The notes under the pieces: generated by a model | The model's database searches: none | Seen by the model: the letters and a program-made list of their open reading frames with translations, nothing else | What the model was told of the DNA's origin: nothing | Program-made: the position numbers and the translations under genes | Source: Elusimicrobiota bacterium | Lineage (GTDB): Bacteria > Elusimicrobiota > Elusimicrobia > UBA1565 > UBA9628 | NCBI GenBank assembly: GCA_023213235.1 | Contig: CP096137.1 | Location: 1,189,587-1,253,586, forward strand | Direction: 5' to 3' | DNA length: 64,000 nucleotides | In this document: positions 29,872 to 42,431 of the stretch, in pieces | Position numbering within the stretch: position 1 is the stretch's first letter | Layout: each line of letters begins with the position of its first letter

Positions 29872-30243
29872 ATGAGACAACACTCCCGGACGCTCATCTT
29901 CACCTTGATCCTCACGACCACCGCCATGCTCGCGCAGCCCGTCCGCGGGTGGGCCAGCCTCGCGCCGTCGGGCATCGGGGCCGAGTCCGGCGCCGTCTCG
30001 ACGCGGGCGGCCGACATGAAGACCGTCTCGACCGCGCTCGAGTCGAAGGTCCTGCGCGCCAAGCTCAAGTCGATGGGGCTCAGCGAGGCCGAGACCGACG
30101 CGCGATTGTCGAAGCTTTCGGACGCGGAGATCCGCCAGCTCGCGACGCGCATCGAGGCCGTCGCCCCGGGCGGCGTCGTCGTCGAGGTGCTCGTCATCGT
30201 GGCGCTCGTGCTCGTCGTCATCTACTTCGCGCGGCGCGTGTGA
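29872..30243 (+). CDS. PA2779-family protein
   Basis: 123 residues. A signal peptide (RTLIFTLILTTTAMLAQPVRG) is followed by a helical hairpin, VLRAKLKSMGLSEAETDARLSKLSDAEIRQLATRIEAVAPGG, and a C-terminal membrane helix (VVVEVLVIVALVLVVIYFARRV). The LxxxGLSxxEAxxRLxxLSDxExxxLA pattern is the PA2779-family signature known from Pseudomonas, where the role is undefined. An upstream in-frame ATG at 29836 is possible; the later one gives a better signal peptide. The stop overlaps the ATG of the next gene. The trio with a PA2778-type cysteine peptidase and a TPR lipoprotein is the usual genomic arrangement of this family. Confidence 0.8.
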   Translation: MRQHSRTLIFTLILTTTAMLAQPVRGWASLAPSGIGAESGAVSTRAADMKTVSTALESKVLRAKLKSMGLSEAETDARLSKLSDAEIRQLATRIEAVAPGGVVVEVLVIVALVLVVIYFARRV

Positions 30244-30767
30244 TGAGGGCGGGCCTTCTCGCGGCGGTGCTGCTCGCCGGCTGCGCGCACGAGCGCGCGC
30301 CGGGCTGGCCGTCCGAGCGCAAGGCGGCGCGCCTGCAGGTGCCGTTCTTCCCGGACGACACCGACCAGTGCGGGCCGTCGGCGCTGGCGAGCGTCATGTC
30401 GTACTGGGGGGACGCGACGGAGCCGGACGGCCTGCGCAAGGAGATCTACACGGCCAAGCTGGGCGGCAGCCTGCCGATGGACCTGATGCTCGCCGCGCGC
30501 GCGCACGGCCTCAGCGCGTCGATGTCCGAGGGCGGGGCCTACGAGCTGCGCCGCGAGATCGACGCCGGGCGCCCGGCGATCGCGTTCCTGAACCTCGGTT
30601 TCAAGCTCGTTCCGATCGGCCACTTCGTGGTCGTGACCGGCTACGACGCGCGCGGGGTCTACGCGCACTCCGGCGAGCGCCGGGACGTCCATCGGACCTG
30701 GCGCGAGTTCGAGTCGCAATGGGCGAAGACCGGGCGCTGGATGCTCCGGGTCTCGCGGCCCTCTTGA
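30243..30767 (+). CDS. PA2778-family C39-like cysteine peptidase, lipoprotein
   Basis: 174 residues. The signal ends in the lipobox LLAGC. The papain-like C39 motif DTDQCGPSALASVMSYWG holds the catalytic Cys, and GHFVVVTGYDARGVYAHSG the catalytic His with a following Asp/Asn region. C39 peptidases cut Gly-Gly leaders or process secreted peptides; PA2778 members are not tied to a known substrate. It lies between the PA2779-like gene and a TPR gene with 1- to 4-nt overlaps at both ends, so the three act together. In Pseudomonas PA2778 itself the TPR part is fused to this domain; here it is a separate gene. Confidence 0.82.
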   Translation: MRAGLLAAVLLAGCAHERAPGWPSERKAARLQVPFFPDDTDQCGPSALASVMSYWGDATEPDGLRKEIYTAKLGGSLPMDLMLAARAHGLSASMSEGGAYELRREIDAGRPAIAFLNLGFKLVPIGHFVVVTGYDARGVYAHSGERRDVHRTWREFESQWAKTGRWMLRVSRPS

Positions 30768-31222
30768 GAGGCGCCGTCGCGGCCGCGCTCGCGCTCTCGC
30801 TGTGCGGGTGCGGGACCTTGCCGAAGGTGTTCCGCCATGCCGACCCGCTGAGCGCCGAGGAGCACGCCCGCCTGGGCGCCGCGTACGAGGCCGAGGGTCT
30901 GGGCGCGGAGGCCGAGAAGCAATACGTGCGCGCGCTCGTCCTGGACAAGCGCCACCAGGGCGCCTGGATGGCGCTCGGCAACCGCGCCTACGAGGCGGGG
31001 GACTACGAGAAGGCCGAGCGCTGCTACCGCCGCGTGCTCCGGATAGCGCCGCGGCACGCGGGGGCGGCGAACAACCTCGCGATGGCCTACCTCGCGCGCG
31101 GCAAGCGCCTCGCGCAGGCGCGCAAGCTCGCTCTGGAGGCGCTCCCGGAGGCCGGGGCGCTGCGGCCCCACGTGCTCGACACGCTCGCCAGGCTCGACGC
31201 GGCCGAGCGTCTGCGAAAGTAG
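30764..31222 (+). CDS. TPR-repeat lipoprotein
   Basis: 152 residues, starting at a TTG that overlaps the previous stop (TTGA). The short signal AALALSLCGC is a lipobox. Three TPR units follow: ARLGAAYEAEGLGAEAEKQYVRAL, QGAWMALGNRAYEAGDYEKAERCY and AGAANNLAMAYLARGKRLAQARKL. It corresponds to the C-terminal TPR section of PA2778-type proteins and probably docks the peptidase to a partner. Function beyond that is unknown. Confidence 0.75.
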   Translation: MRGAVAAALALSLCGCGTLPKVFRHADPLSAEEHARLGAAYEAEGLGAEAEKQYVRALVLDKRHQGAWMALGNRAYEAGDYEKAERCYRRVLRIAPRHAGAANNLAMAYLARGKRLAQARKLALEALPEAGALRPHVLDTLARLDAAERLRK

Positions 31223-31334
31223 ACACGGCGTCCGGCCCGCCCCGACGGGCCCCGTCATCCCGCGGTCAAAAAATGCCCGCTCCGGCAGCAATAATTTTCT
31301 GTTGACGCCGCGCGCGTTTTGCTATCTAACGGGC

Positions 31335-35280
<3,946 letters not shown>

Positions 35281-35283
35281 GAC

Positions 35284-36198
35284 GTGAGCGGCAAGAAGCG
35301 GCACGCGACGGTCATCGGCGTTCCCCTCGACTACGGGGCCTCCAAGAAAGGGGCCTCGGGCGGTCCGGCCGCGGTGCGCCGGGCGAACCTCGTCGAGGCT
35401 CTCGAAGCGCTGGACCTGGAGATCGCCGACGCCGGCGACCTCCAGGTTCCCAAGATCGTAGCCGCCGCGAAGGGCAAGCTCAAGAACGGCCCGGCGATCC
35501 TCAAGGTCTGTCAGGCGCTCGAGAAGCAGGCCTATGAGGCGGTCGCCAACGGCTCGGTGCCGATCACGCTCGGCGGCGACCACTCGCTGGCCGTCGGCTC
35601 GGTATCGGGCGTGGCGCGCGCGTTCCGCGACAAGGGGCGCAAGGTCGGCCTGATCTGGGTCGACGCGCACGCCGACATCAACACGCCGGATTCCTCTCCG
35701 ACGGGCAACGTGCACGGCATGCCGCTGGCGCACCTGCTCGGCATGGGGCACAAGGATTTCGCGCGCCTGGGCGGCTTCTCGCCGAAGATCGACCCGCGCA
35801 ACGTCGTGCTCGTCGGCATTCGCGACGTCGACCGCGCCGAGGCCGTCAACATCCGCAAGTCCGGCATCCGGGTGTTCTCGATGCAGGAGATCGACCGCTA
35901 CGGCATGGGTGTGGTCACCGAGCAGGCCATCGACATGGCCAGCGACGGCACGGCCGGCTTTCACCTGAGCTTCGACATCGACGCCGTCGATCCGGGCAAC
36001 GCGCCGGGCACCGGCACCGTCAAGCGCGGCGGCCTCACCTACCGCGAGTCCCACCTCCTCATGGAGCTGTGCGCGGACTCGGAGCGCATGGTGGGCCTGG
36101 ACCTCGTCGAGGTCAACCCTCTCGAGGACACGCAGAACGCCACCGCGGTCCTCGCGGTGGAGCTCATCGCGTCCGCGATGGGCAAGAATATTTACTGA
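35284..36198 (+). CDS. rocF: Arginase (ureohydrolase family)
   Basis: 304 residues with the full binuclear manganese site: GGDHSLAVG, VDAHADINTPDSSPTGN and SFDIDAVDPGNAPGTGT. The RAFRDKGRKVGLIWVDAHAD and GNVHGMPLAHLLG segments are those of arginases (RocF type) rather than agmatinases, which usually have a different motif after DAH. It hydrolyses arginine to ornithine and urea. It starts with GTG 3 nt after gapA and 26 nt before pgk, so an amino-acid catabolic gene is embedded in a glycolytic operon. The functional link is unknown. Confidence 0.88.
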   Translation: MSGKKRHATVIGVPLDYGASKKGASGGPAAVRRANLVEALEALDLEIADAGDLQVPKIVAAAKGKLKNGPAILKVCQALEKQAYEAVANGSVPITLGGDHSLAVGSVSGVARAFRDKGRKVGLIWVDAHADINTPDSSPTGNVHGMPLAHLLGMGHKDFARLGGFSPKIDPRNVVLVGIRDVDRAEAVNIRKSGIRVFSMQEIDRYGMGVVTEQAIDMASDGTAGFHLSFDIDAVDPGNAPGTGTVKRGGLTYRESHLLMELCADSERMVGLDLVEVNPLEDTQNATAVLAVELIASAMGKNIY

Positions 36199-36224
36199 GT
36201 ACACGTCCCCAACAGAGCAAAATA

Positions 36225-37432
36225 ATGATGAACGACAAGCCCGCCCTGAAGCTCAAGCGCCTTCAGGAGATGACGGTCAAGGGCAAGCGCGCGCTCGTGC
36301 GCGTCGACTACAACGTGCCCATGAAGGGCGCGAAGATCGAGGACAACGCGCGCATCCGCGAGACGCTGAAGACGCTCGAGCACCTGATCAACGAGGGGGC
36401 GAAGATCGTCCTCATCGCGCACCTCGGCCGCCCGAAGGGCAAGCCCGAGCCGAAGTACTCGCTCAAGCCCGTCGCGGCCGAGCTCGGCCGCCTCCTCAAG
36501 AAGCCCGTCGCGTTCGCCGAGGACTGCGTCGGCCCCGCCGCGGAGAAGGCCGTCGCGGCGCTGAAGCCCGGCGACGTGCTGCTGCTCGAGAACCTGCGTT
36601 TCCACGCGGAGGAGGAGGCCAACGACGCGGCCTTCGCCAAGGCGCTCGCCAAGAACGGCGACCTCTTCATCCAGGACGCCTTCGGCGCCCTGCACCGCGC
36701 GCACGCCTCGACGGCCGGCGTGACCAAGCACCTGCCCGGCGCGATCGGCTTCCTCGTCCAGCGCGAGCTCGAGTTCCTCGACCGCGTGATCGGCAACCCG
36801 CAGCGCCCGTTCCTCGCGATCATCGGCGGCGCGAAGGTCTCCGACAAGCTCGCCGTTCTTGAGAAATTATGCGAGCGTGTGGACTCGCTGCTGATCGGCG
36901 GCGCCATGGCCTACACCTTCCTCGCCGCCCAGGGCATCAACATCGGCAAGTCCCTGCTCGAGAAGGACCAGATCGACGCCGCCAAGGCGATCATCGAGAA
37001 GGCCTACAACAAGAAGGTCGAGTGCCTCCTGCCCGCCGACCACGTGACCGTCAAGGAGATCAAGGCCGACGCGGAGACCAAGGTCACGCAGGCGATGTCG
37101 ATCCCGCCGGACATGATCGGCGTCGACATCGGCCCGCACACCATCGAGTTCTTCCAGGAGCACATCGCCAAGGCGCAGACGATCTTCTGGAACGGCCCGA
37201 TGGGGATCTTCGAGATGCCCGCGTTCGCCGCCGGCTCCGAGGCCGTCGCGAAGGCGATGGCCGAGGCGACCGGAAAGGGCGCCACGACGATCGTCGGCGG
37301 GGGGACAGCCTCGCCGTCCTCGCGAAGACCGGCCTCGCCGGCAAGATGAGCCACTGCAGCACCGGCGGCGGCGCCTCCCTCGAGCTTCTCGAGGGCAAGG
37401 CCCTTCCGGGCCTGGTCGCGCTCGCCGCGTAA
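36225..37432 (+). CDS. pgk: Phosphoglycerate kinase (frame interrupted near 3' end)
   Basis: Composite of 402 residues. Seen: the N-domain [10 protein letters not shown] and [32 protein letters not shown], the inter-domain [23 protein letters not shown], and the nucleotide loop [13 protein letters not shown] followed by VGGGDSLAV and [15 protein letters not shown]. The frame breaks at the G6 run at 37299-37304; a seventh G restores GGGDS, a motif essential in all PGKs, so the break is certainly an artefact. FGALHRAH differs slightly from the usual FGTAHRAH. The start is either of two adjacent ATGs (36225, 36228). Confidence 0.95.
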
Positions 37433-37453
37433 AATAGGTATAATCGAGGCTCA

Positions 37454-37834
37454 ATGTACACTTTCCTGATGACGGTCCACATCGTCGCCTGCCTGGGGAT
37501 GATCCTGTTCGTCCTCCTGCAGACCGGCCGCGGCGCGGGCCTGTCGATGTTCGGCGGCGGCGGCGATTCCCTGATCAACACGCCCAGCGGCTCGAGCTTC
37601 ATGAAGAAGTTCACGGCCGGCCTGGCCGCGACCTTCGCCTTCACCTCCCTTTTCCTGACCCTCCTCTCGGACCGGAGCGGCATGCACAGCGTGACCTCGT
37701 CGTCGGCCGCGCCGCTGCCCGCCCCTGTCTCGGCGGAGGCTCCGGCCGCGCCGGCGGCGTCTCCGTCGGCGGCCGAGAACCCGGTGACCGCGGCCGACAA
37801 GGCCGCCAAGCCGGCGCCGAAAACCTCGAAGTAA
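37454..37834 (+). CDS. secG: Preprotein translocase subunit SecG
   Basis: 126 residues. Two membrane helices flank the SecG signature: MTVHIVACLGMILFVLLQTGRG, then GAGLSMFGGGGDS and a second helix KFTAGLAATFAFTSLFLTLL. The tail is Ala/Pro-rich. SecG assists SecYEG during protein export. TATAAT at 37439-37444 ends 9 nt before the ATG, a near-leaderless promoter. A tRNA-Leu follows; pgk-secG-tRNA-Leu is a common order in many bacteria. Confidence 0.93.
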   Translation: MYTFLMTVHIVACLGMILFVLLQTGRGAGLSMFGGGGDSLINTPSGSSFMKKFTAGLAATFAFTSLFLTLLSDRSGMHSVTSSSAAPLPAPVSAEAPAAPAASPSAAENPVTAADKAAKPAPKTSK

Positions 37835-37848
37835 CGTCGCAAACCCGC

Positions 37849-37931
37849 GCACGGGTGGTGGAACTGGCAGACACATACGCTTGAGGTGCGTACGCCCGAA
37901 AGGGTTTGGGGGTTCGAGTCCCCCTCGTGCA
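37849..37931 (+). tRNA. tRNA-Leu(GAG)
   Basis: Class II tRNA with long variable arm. Acceptor GCACGGG pairs with CTCGTGC (one G-T), the anticodon loop holds GAG (in CTTGAGG), the variable arm is built on CGCCCGAAAGGG, and the T arm is GGGGGTTCGAGTCCCCC-like. CCA is not encoded (discriminator A then AAG). Confidence 0.93.
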
Positions 37932-37948
37932 AAGTTATCGAAAGAAAA

Positions 37949-37977
37949 GCCGGCCCCGAAAGGGGCCGGCTCTTTTT
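37949..37977 (+). terminator. Intrinsic terminator after tRNA-Leu
   Basis: GCCGGCCCC-GAAA-GGGGCCGGC (9-bp stem with GNRA tetraloop) followed by TCTTTTT. A textbook rho-independent terminator for the secG-tRNA-Leu unit. Confidence 0.93.
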
Positions 37978-37993
37978 CGGCGGCTGGGGAAGT

Positions 37994-39125
37994 CTAGTAG
38001 GCGAGTTCGAACTTGCGGCGGGCGTAGTCGGCCTTGGTCATGGTGACGAGGCCCTTGAGCGTGTCGCCCTTGGCGTCGAAGACGAGGTCGCCCATCATCG
38101 CGCGGCGGCCGGAGGCGCGGACGGCGGCGAGGACCTTGGGTCGGTCGGGGCCGCCGGCCTTGCGCAGGGCGGCCAGGGCGACGCGCGCGGCCTCGTAGCC
38201 GTAGTGGTCGAACGTGCGCGGGGCGTCGTTCCACTGCTTCTGGTAGCGCGCGACGAAGTCCGCGGCGCTGGGCAGGGACTCGACAGGCACGCCTCCGACG
38301 GAGAAGTACGCGCCGTCGACGGCGGGGCCCGCGGTGTCGAAGAGATCCGGGTTCTTGGCGCCGTCGCCGGAGAAGAAGGCGCCCGTCCACCCGGAGGCGC
38401 GCAGCTGCTTGAGCAGGAGCCCGGCCTCCATGTAGAGCCCTCCAAAGAAGACGGCCTCGGGGCGGGCCGCCTTCACGGCCGCGACGGTCGCGGCGAAGTC
38501 CGTGTCGCCGCGCGAGATCGCGATGAGCTCGCCGCCGGCGCCGCCGCGGCGCTCGACGCCGGCGCGGAAGGATTCCGCGAGGCCGAGCCCGTAGGGCGTG
38601 CGGTCGTGGATCAGCGAGAAGCGCTTGAGCGAGAGCCTTTTCACCGCGTAATCGGCCGCGAAATCGCCCTGCACGCCGTCCGACGGGGAGGCGGAAGACG
38701 ACGCGCTCTCCGGTCCAGTCCGGGCGGTCCTGGCGCGCGGTCAGCTCGGTGGCGGTCGCCGACGGCGTGATCATGGCCAGGCCGGACAGCGCGTAGACGC
38801 GCGAGCCCTCGAGCGCGCAGCCCGAGGTCATGTGGCCGATCACGGCGAAGACGGCCGGGTCGTCGGCCGCGCGTCGCGCGACGGCGCCCGCCTCGAAGGG
38901 GTCGGCGCGGTCGTCGAGCACGAGGAGGTCGACGGGAGGCAGTCCGGTCTCGGCGGCCTCGTCGGCCAGGGCCATGCGCACCGAGCGCTCGAGGCCGCGG
39001 CCTTCGTTGCCCATGTCGCCCGTCATCGGAGCGGCGACGACGAGCCGCGCGGGGCCGGAGGACTCGCGCGCGCAGGCGGCGAGGAGAGCGAGGACGAGGA
39101 GGAGGGCCGGGCTCCGGCGGGCCAT
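37994..39125 (-). CDS. Periplasmic substrate-binding lipoprotein, branched-chain amino acid (LivJ) type (frame interrupted)
   Basis: Composite of about 377 residues. A lipobox (ALLAAC) is followed by a two-lobe type I periplasmic binding protein: VVAAPMTGDMGNEGRGLERSV, FAVIGHMTSGCALEGSRVYA, ITPSATATELTA, and lobe 2 FSLIHDRTPYGLGLAESFRAG. The frame breaks at the G4 run at 38685-38688 (C run in the coding strand); six restore RLPPSDGVQGDFAA, as in this family. It probably binds a branched-chain amino acid or similar ligand, but no ABC permease genes lie near. A TAAGAT box ends 5 nt before the ATG and shares a 32-bp intergenic spacer with the divergent desaturase gene. Confidence 0.82.
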
Positions 39126-39157
39126 GGGCGATCTTACGAAAAAGCTATCATCGACGG
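39126..39157. promoter_or_regulatory. 32-bp divergent promoter region with two -10 boxes
   Basis: The whole spacer between the binding-protein and desaturase starts is 32 bp. It contains TAAGAT on the minus strand (complement of 39131-39136, 5 nt before ATG) and TATCAT on the plus strand (39146-39151, 6 nt before GTG). Both -35 regions must lie in the opposite gene. Confidence 0.6.
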
Positions 39158-40012
39158 GTGAACGGCTTGGAGCCCCGCTCGGTGCGGCACCTCGAGCTCC
39201 GCGACGGCGAGACGGCCTGGCCGACCGCGGGCGTCTGCCTGGCGGCGCTGGCCGTGCAGGCGGGCTCGACCGCCGCGGCCGTCACGGGCGCCTGGCCGGC
39301 GGCCGCCGGCGTGCTCGTCAACGCGGCCTGCGCGTACGCGCAGTTCACGGTCCTGCACGATGCCCTGCACGGTTCCGCCTCGCGCATCCGGCCTCTCAAT
39401 GAAGCGCTCGGCTACGCGGCGACCTTCACGCTGTGCGGCCCGTACGCGGCGATCCGCCGCAACCACCTGCATCACCACGCGCACGCCAACGACCCGCGCG
39501 AGGACCCGGACTTCTGGGCGGCGGGCGAGACCTGGGCGGGCACCGCCCTGCGCTGCCTGACGATGCTGCAGCGCCACTACTGGGCGTACTTCACGAAGCT
39601 GCGGCGCCGCGACCGCGCGTACGCGGAGTCCGTCGCGACGGCGGCGCTCATCCTGGGCCTGCACGCCTGGGCGTGGGCCGGCGGCTTCCTGGCGGAGATG
39701 CTGCTGTACTGGACCTTGCCGGCGCAGCTCGCCGTCGCCGCGCTCGCGCTGACGTTCGACTATTGGCCGCACCGTCCGCACACCGCGCGCGGGCGGCTGC
39801 GGGACACCGCGAACATCCTGCCGGCCTGGCTCGACCCCTTCTTTCTGTGCCAGAATCTCCACGCCGTGCATCACCTCTTCCCGCAGCTGCCCTGGTACCG
39901 CTACCGCGAGGCCCACGCGATCCTCGATCCGGGCCTGCGCGCGGCCGGCGTGCCGCAGTGGGGCTTCCGCCAGGCCGTCCGGATGCTCAAGCCGGGGCCG
40001 CTCCCCATATGA
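39158..40012 (+). CDS. Membrane fatty acid desaturase / carotenoid hydroxylase family protein
   Basis: 284 residues with four to six hydrophobic segments and the three His boxes of membrane di-iron desaturases: TVLHDALHGSA (HxxxH), RRNHLHHHAH (HxxHH) and QNLHAVHHLFPQLPWYRY (HxxHH). The final box and PWYRYREAH context resemble beta-carotene hydroxylase/ketolase-like and fatty-acid desaturase subgroups; substrate not resolved. TATCAT ends 6 nt before the GTG start. It overlaps the MBL gene by ATGA, and the NUDIX gene follows by GTGA, so the three form one operon. Confidence 0.82.
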   Translation: MNGLEPRSVRHLELRDGETAWPTAGVCLAALAVQAGSTAAAVTGAWPAAAGVLVNAACAYAQFTVLHDALHGSASRIRPLNEALGYAATFTLCGPYAAIRRNHLHHHAHANDPREDPDFWAAGETWAGTALRCLTMLQRHYWAYFTKLRRRDRAYAESVATAALILGLHAWAWAGGFLAEMLLYWTLPAQLAVAALALTFDYWPHRPHTARGRLRDTANILPAWLDPFFLCQNLHAVHHLFPQLPWYRYREAHAILDPGLRAAGVPQWGFRQAVRMLKPGPLPI

Positions 40013-40601
40013 TCCAGCTCGTCCAAGGCGCCTACGCCTGGTCCGCGTTCAACGCGGAGAAGAAGTTCAACTTCAACGGCCACCTGCTGCGGACGGCCGA
40101 AGGCACCGTGATCGTCGACCCCGTCGCGTTCTCGGCGGACGACCTCGCGTACCTCGAGGCCGAGGGCCTCAAGCCCGACGCGCTCGTGATCACGAACCGA
40201 AATCACCTGCGCGAGAGGGAGTCGGTGCTCAAGCGCTGGACGATCCCGACGATCCTGCACGAGGCGGAGGCCGCCGAGGCGGGGATCGCTCCGGACCGGA
40301 CCGTGAAGGACGGCGACAAGATCCATGGCCTCGTCGTCGTGCACCTGCCCGGCAAGTCGCCGGGGAGCTCGCGCTGTACTGGCCGGAGCGCCGCCTGTTC
40401 CTCGTCGGCGACGCGCTGATCGCGCCGCGCGGCAAGCTCAAGACCGTGCCCGCCGAAAAGCAGGACGATCCGGCGCGGCTCCAGGAGTCGCTGAAGCTCC
40501 TGCGCGCCTTCGACTTCGACCATCTGCTTGTCGGCGACGGCGACCCGCTGCTCGGCGACGCGAAGACGGCCGTCGTTGCCTGGCTCAAAGCGAACCCGTG
40601 A
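40009..40601 (+). CDS. Metallo-beta-lactamase-fold protein, degenerate active site (frame interrupted)
   Basis: Composite of 197 residues. The fold markers are WSAFNAEKKFNFNGHLLRT, GTVIVDPVAFSADDL, ALVITNRNHLRERESVL (where the canonical HxHxDH reads NRNHLRE, keeping only one His and lacking Asp), and HLPGKSPGELALYWPERRLFLVGDALI. The end VGDGDPLLGDAKTAV fits. Loss of the metal ligands suggests altered or absent hydrolase activity. The frame breaks at the G4 run at 40362-40365; a fifth G restores SPGELAL. It sits in the desaturase-MBL-NUDIX operon. Confidence 0.7.
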
Positions 40602-41014
40602 GGACGTTCTCGGTCCGCGCGTACGGCGTGCTTCGCGACGGGGACAAGGTCCTTCTGACTCTGTCGCGCTTCGGCGACCGGACCTTCGTGAACTTCCCCG
40701 GCGGCGGTGTCGAAATCGAGGAAGGGCCGGGCGACGGGCTGCTGCGCGAGTTCCGCGAGGAGACCGGCCTCGTCGTGCGGCCCGCGCGCATCCTGCACGC
40801 GAGCCAGAAGGCGCACCTGTCGACCCAGGCGCCGATCCAGATCGTGTCGCTGTACTGGCTCGTCGAGCGCGTCTCCGGCGACCTGCGCCTGACGGGCAAC
40901 GGCGACGACGTGCTCGAGCTGTTCTGGAGCCCCGTGAACGCGCTCCCGCTCGACCGGATGTTCCCGGCCGACCTCGAGTTCTGCGCGCTTCTTCCGGGCC
41001 TGCTCGCCCCTTGA
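40598..41014 (+). CDS. NUDIX hydrolase
   Basis: 138 residues. The Nudix box is complete: GGGVEIEEGPGDGLLREFREETGL (GX5EX7REUXEEXGU with slight spacing), flanked by RAYGVLRDGDKVLLTL and VSLYWLVERV strands. Such enzymes hydrolyse nucleoside diphosphates linked to another group; substrate unknown. The start is a GTG overlapping the stop of the MBL-fold gene. A TATCCT box for the next gene follows. Confidence 0.88.
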   Translation: MRTFSVRAYGVLRDGDKVLLTLSRFGDRTFVNFPGGGVEIEEGPGDGLLREFREETGLVVRPARILHASQKAHLSTQAPIQIVSLYWLVERVSGDLRLTGNGDDVLELFWSPVNALPLDRMFPADLEFCALLPGLLAP

Positions 41015-41045
41015 TTCCGTGCCCTCCCGGGGCTATCCTCGGGGG

Positions 41046-41725
41046 ATGAGAGCGCTGAGCCTGGCCGTCCTTCTCTGCGCGCCCGCCGCCGCCGGCCCGA
41101 CGGGGTCGGCGCATGTCGCCGCCCCGACGGGGTTCCCGGGCGCCTACGTCGGCATGGTCGCCGTCTCGCTCGGACAGGACGGCTTCTACGGCTCGCGGCT
41201 GCTCGACTCCTTCGAGCTGCACCTGCGCTCGGTGTCGGCGATGACGTCGCCGCAGGCCGTCAAGGACTACCTCGAGGTCGCCGTCGTCGGGGCCGGGGGG
41301 CCAACACGGCCCGGGCCATCCGCGAGTCGCTCGGCAAGGAGGCGATGGAGCCTCAGCGCGCCGCGGCGATCCTGCTCGCCAACGCGCTGGCCCGTCCCGA
41401 GCAGTTCCGGGAAGTCCTCGACGGCCTCGAGTCGAACAAGGCGGGGCTCGGCAAGCACACCGCCAAGCTGCTGCGCGAGACCTCGGGCACCGGCGACCGG
41501 CGCCTGCTGGCCGCCCTGCGCGAGCGCGGCGCCGTGAATCCCCGTGGAGAGGCGTCGACGTACGACCGCTTCGGCCGCCTCGAGACGCTGTTCGACGGGG
41601 CCGGCGCCTCGGGCGGCGACACGGTGGAGATCCGCGGTTCCGTCGGCGTGCCCGCCGAGTACACGGGCTACGGCCCGGACGGCCGGCCCCGGTCCACCGG
41701 CCTCGCGCCCTACCGCCGCGACTAA
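41046..41725 (+). CDS. Exported protein of unknown function (frame interrupted)
   Basis: Composite of 226 residues. The signal peptide (MRALSLAVLLCAPAAAG) is followed by a helical domain (LLDSFELHLRSVSAMTSPQAV, AILLANALARPEQFREVLDGL). The end is Gly/Pro-rich with VEIRGSVGVPAEYTGYG. The frame breaks at the G6 run at 41295-41300; a seventh G gives GAGGANTARAIRESLG. TATCCT ends 6 nt before the ATG and there is no Shine-Dalgarno. No family recognised. Confidence 0.55.
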
Positions 41726-41770
41726 GGCTCGCTTCAAATCGGCGGGCCAATCTGGTAGAATGACCGTCAC

Positions 41771-41846
41771 GGGCCTTTAGCTCAGCTGGGAGAGCGCCTG
41801 CATGGCATGCAGGAGGTCAGCGGTTCGATCCCGCTAAGGTCCACCA
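41771..41846 (+). tRNA. tRNA-Ala(GGC)
   Basis: Complete cloverleaf. Acceptor GGGCCTT/AAGGTCC (one G-T), D arm GCTC/GAGC, anticodon loop ATGGCAT with GGC, T arm AGCGG-TTCGATC-CCGCT. Discriminator A and encoded CCA. It marks the left edge of a mobile-element-like island. Confidence 0.95.
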
Positions 41847-41869
41847 GTTTATTCGCGTTTCTCGACGAG

Positions 41870-41914
41870 AACCCGGTTCAAGCCATTTGTTCGGCTTTGA
41901 CCGGGTTTTCTGCT
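41870..41914 (+). terminator. Terminator after tRNA-Ala
   Basis: AACCCGGtTCAAGCC (41870-41884) pairs with GGCTTTGACCGGGTT (41893-41907), giving about 13 pairs with a bulge, then TTCTGCTTTT. It ends the tRNA unit. Confidence 0.7.
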
Positions 41915-42000
41915 TTTGAGGGGCTATGGACACTTTTAGGACACCTGCTTTTTGACCGGCGTCCGCGGCTCCGCTTCGCTCGCCGCAGCTTAGATTTCTC

Positions 42001-42060
42001 CGCCCCTGCCGGGGCGCGCGGATCGGTCCGCGGACGCTCCTCCCTGCCGAGTCGCAGGGA
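42001..42060. repeat. Double-hairpin repeat, copy A
   Basis: The hairpin GCCCC/GGGGC is followed by the constant hairpin GCGGA-TCGG-TCCGC (42018-42031), the linker GGACGCTCC, and a second stem TCCCTGC/GCAGGGA (42041-42047 with 42054-42060). Three further copies lie at 43251, 44408 and 45843. It occupies part of the 570-bp gene-free stretch between tRNA-Ala and the first JAB gene. Confidence 0.7.
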
Positions 42061-42157
42061 CCCGAGAAATCGACATTCACCGCCGCCCGGCGGTCGGAAA
42101 TATCCGACTCATTCTCTACAGGACCGCCCTCCCGTCCGCTCCTCCTATAAAACTTCC

Positions 42158-42431
42158 GGTCTTGTTTTTCATAACCACCTCCCGCTCAGCCGGCCAGGAG
42201 TGAGCGCCGCCGCGGCTCCGGCATAAACGGTCACCCTCTCGAAGAAACTGAGAAATGGCCTAGCCTTGCTAGCTCCACTTTCTCAGTCACCCCGGCCGCA
42301 CCGGGGCCGCCAGCTCGGCTGCGCCGAGGGCGGTTCTCCGGGGGACCCCCATTTATTCCTCGCCGCTTCGGCGCTCCTCGGCCGTCTTCGACCCTCCGGG
42401 CGGTCGAGAGGTGGTTATGAAAAACAAGACC
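42158..42431 (+). promoter_or_regulatory. Structured leader element 1 with terminal inverted repeats over the JAB gene start
   Basis: A 24-bp exact inverted repeat (42158-42181 with 42408-42431) bounds the element. The right arm contains the GAGG Shine-Dalgarno, the ATG at 42417 and the first codons of the JAB gene, so in RNA the left arm could hide the ribosome site. Inside, about 140 nt are shared with the element at 44549, including the hairpin ACTGAGAAA/TTTCTCAGT (42247-42287) with an inner CTAGC/GCTAG stem, a CCCCGG/CCGGGG hairpin and a CTCGG-CTGCG-CCGAG hairpin. It is either a structured RNA leader or an invertible DNA segment. Confidence 0.65.

Noticed and set aside
41771..41846. Attachment-site duplication of the tRNA-Ala 3' end
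   Set aside because: I looked for a second copy of the TTCGATCCCGCTAAGG segment up to the window end and found none, so integration there is not proven.
41807..42226. ORF running from tRNA-Ala into the gap (139 codons)
   Set aside because: It begins inside the tRNA, crosses its terminator hairpin and repeat A, and has no domain.
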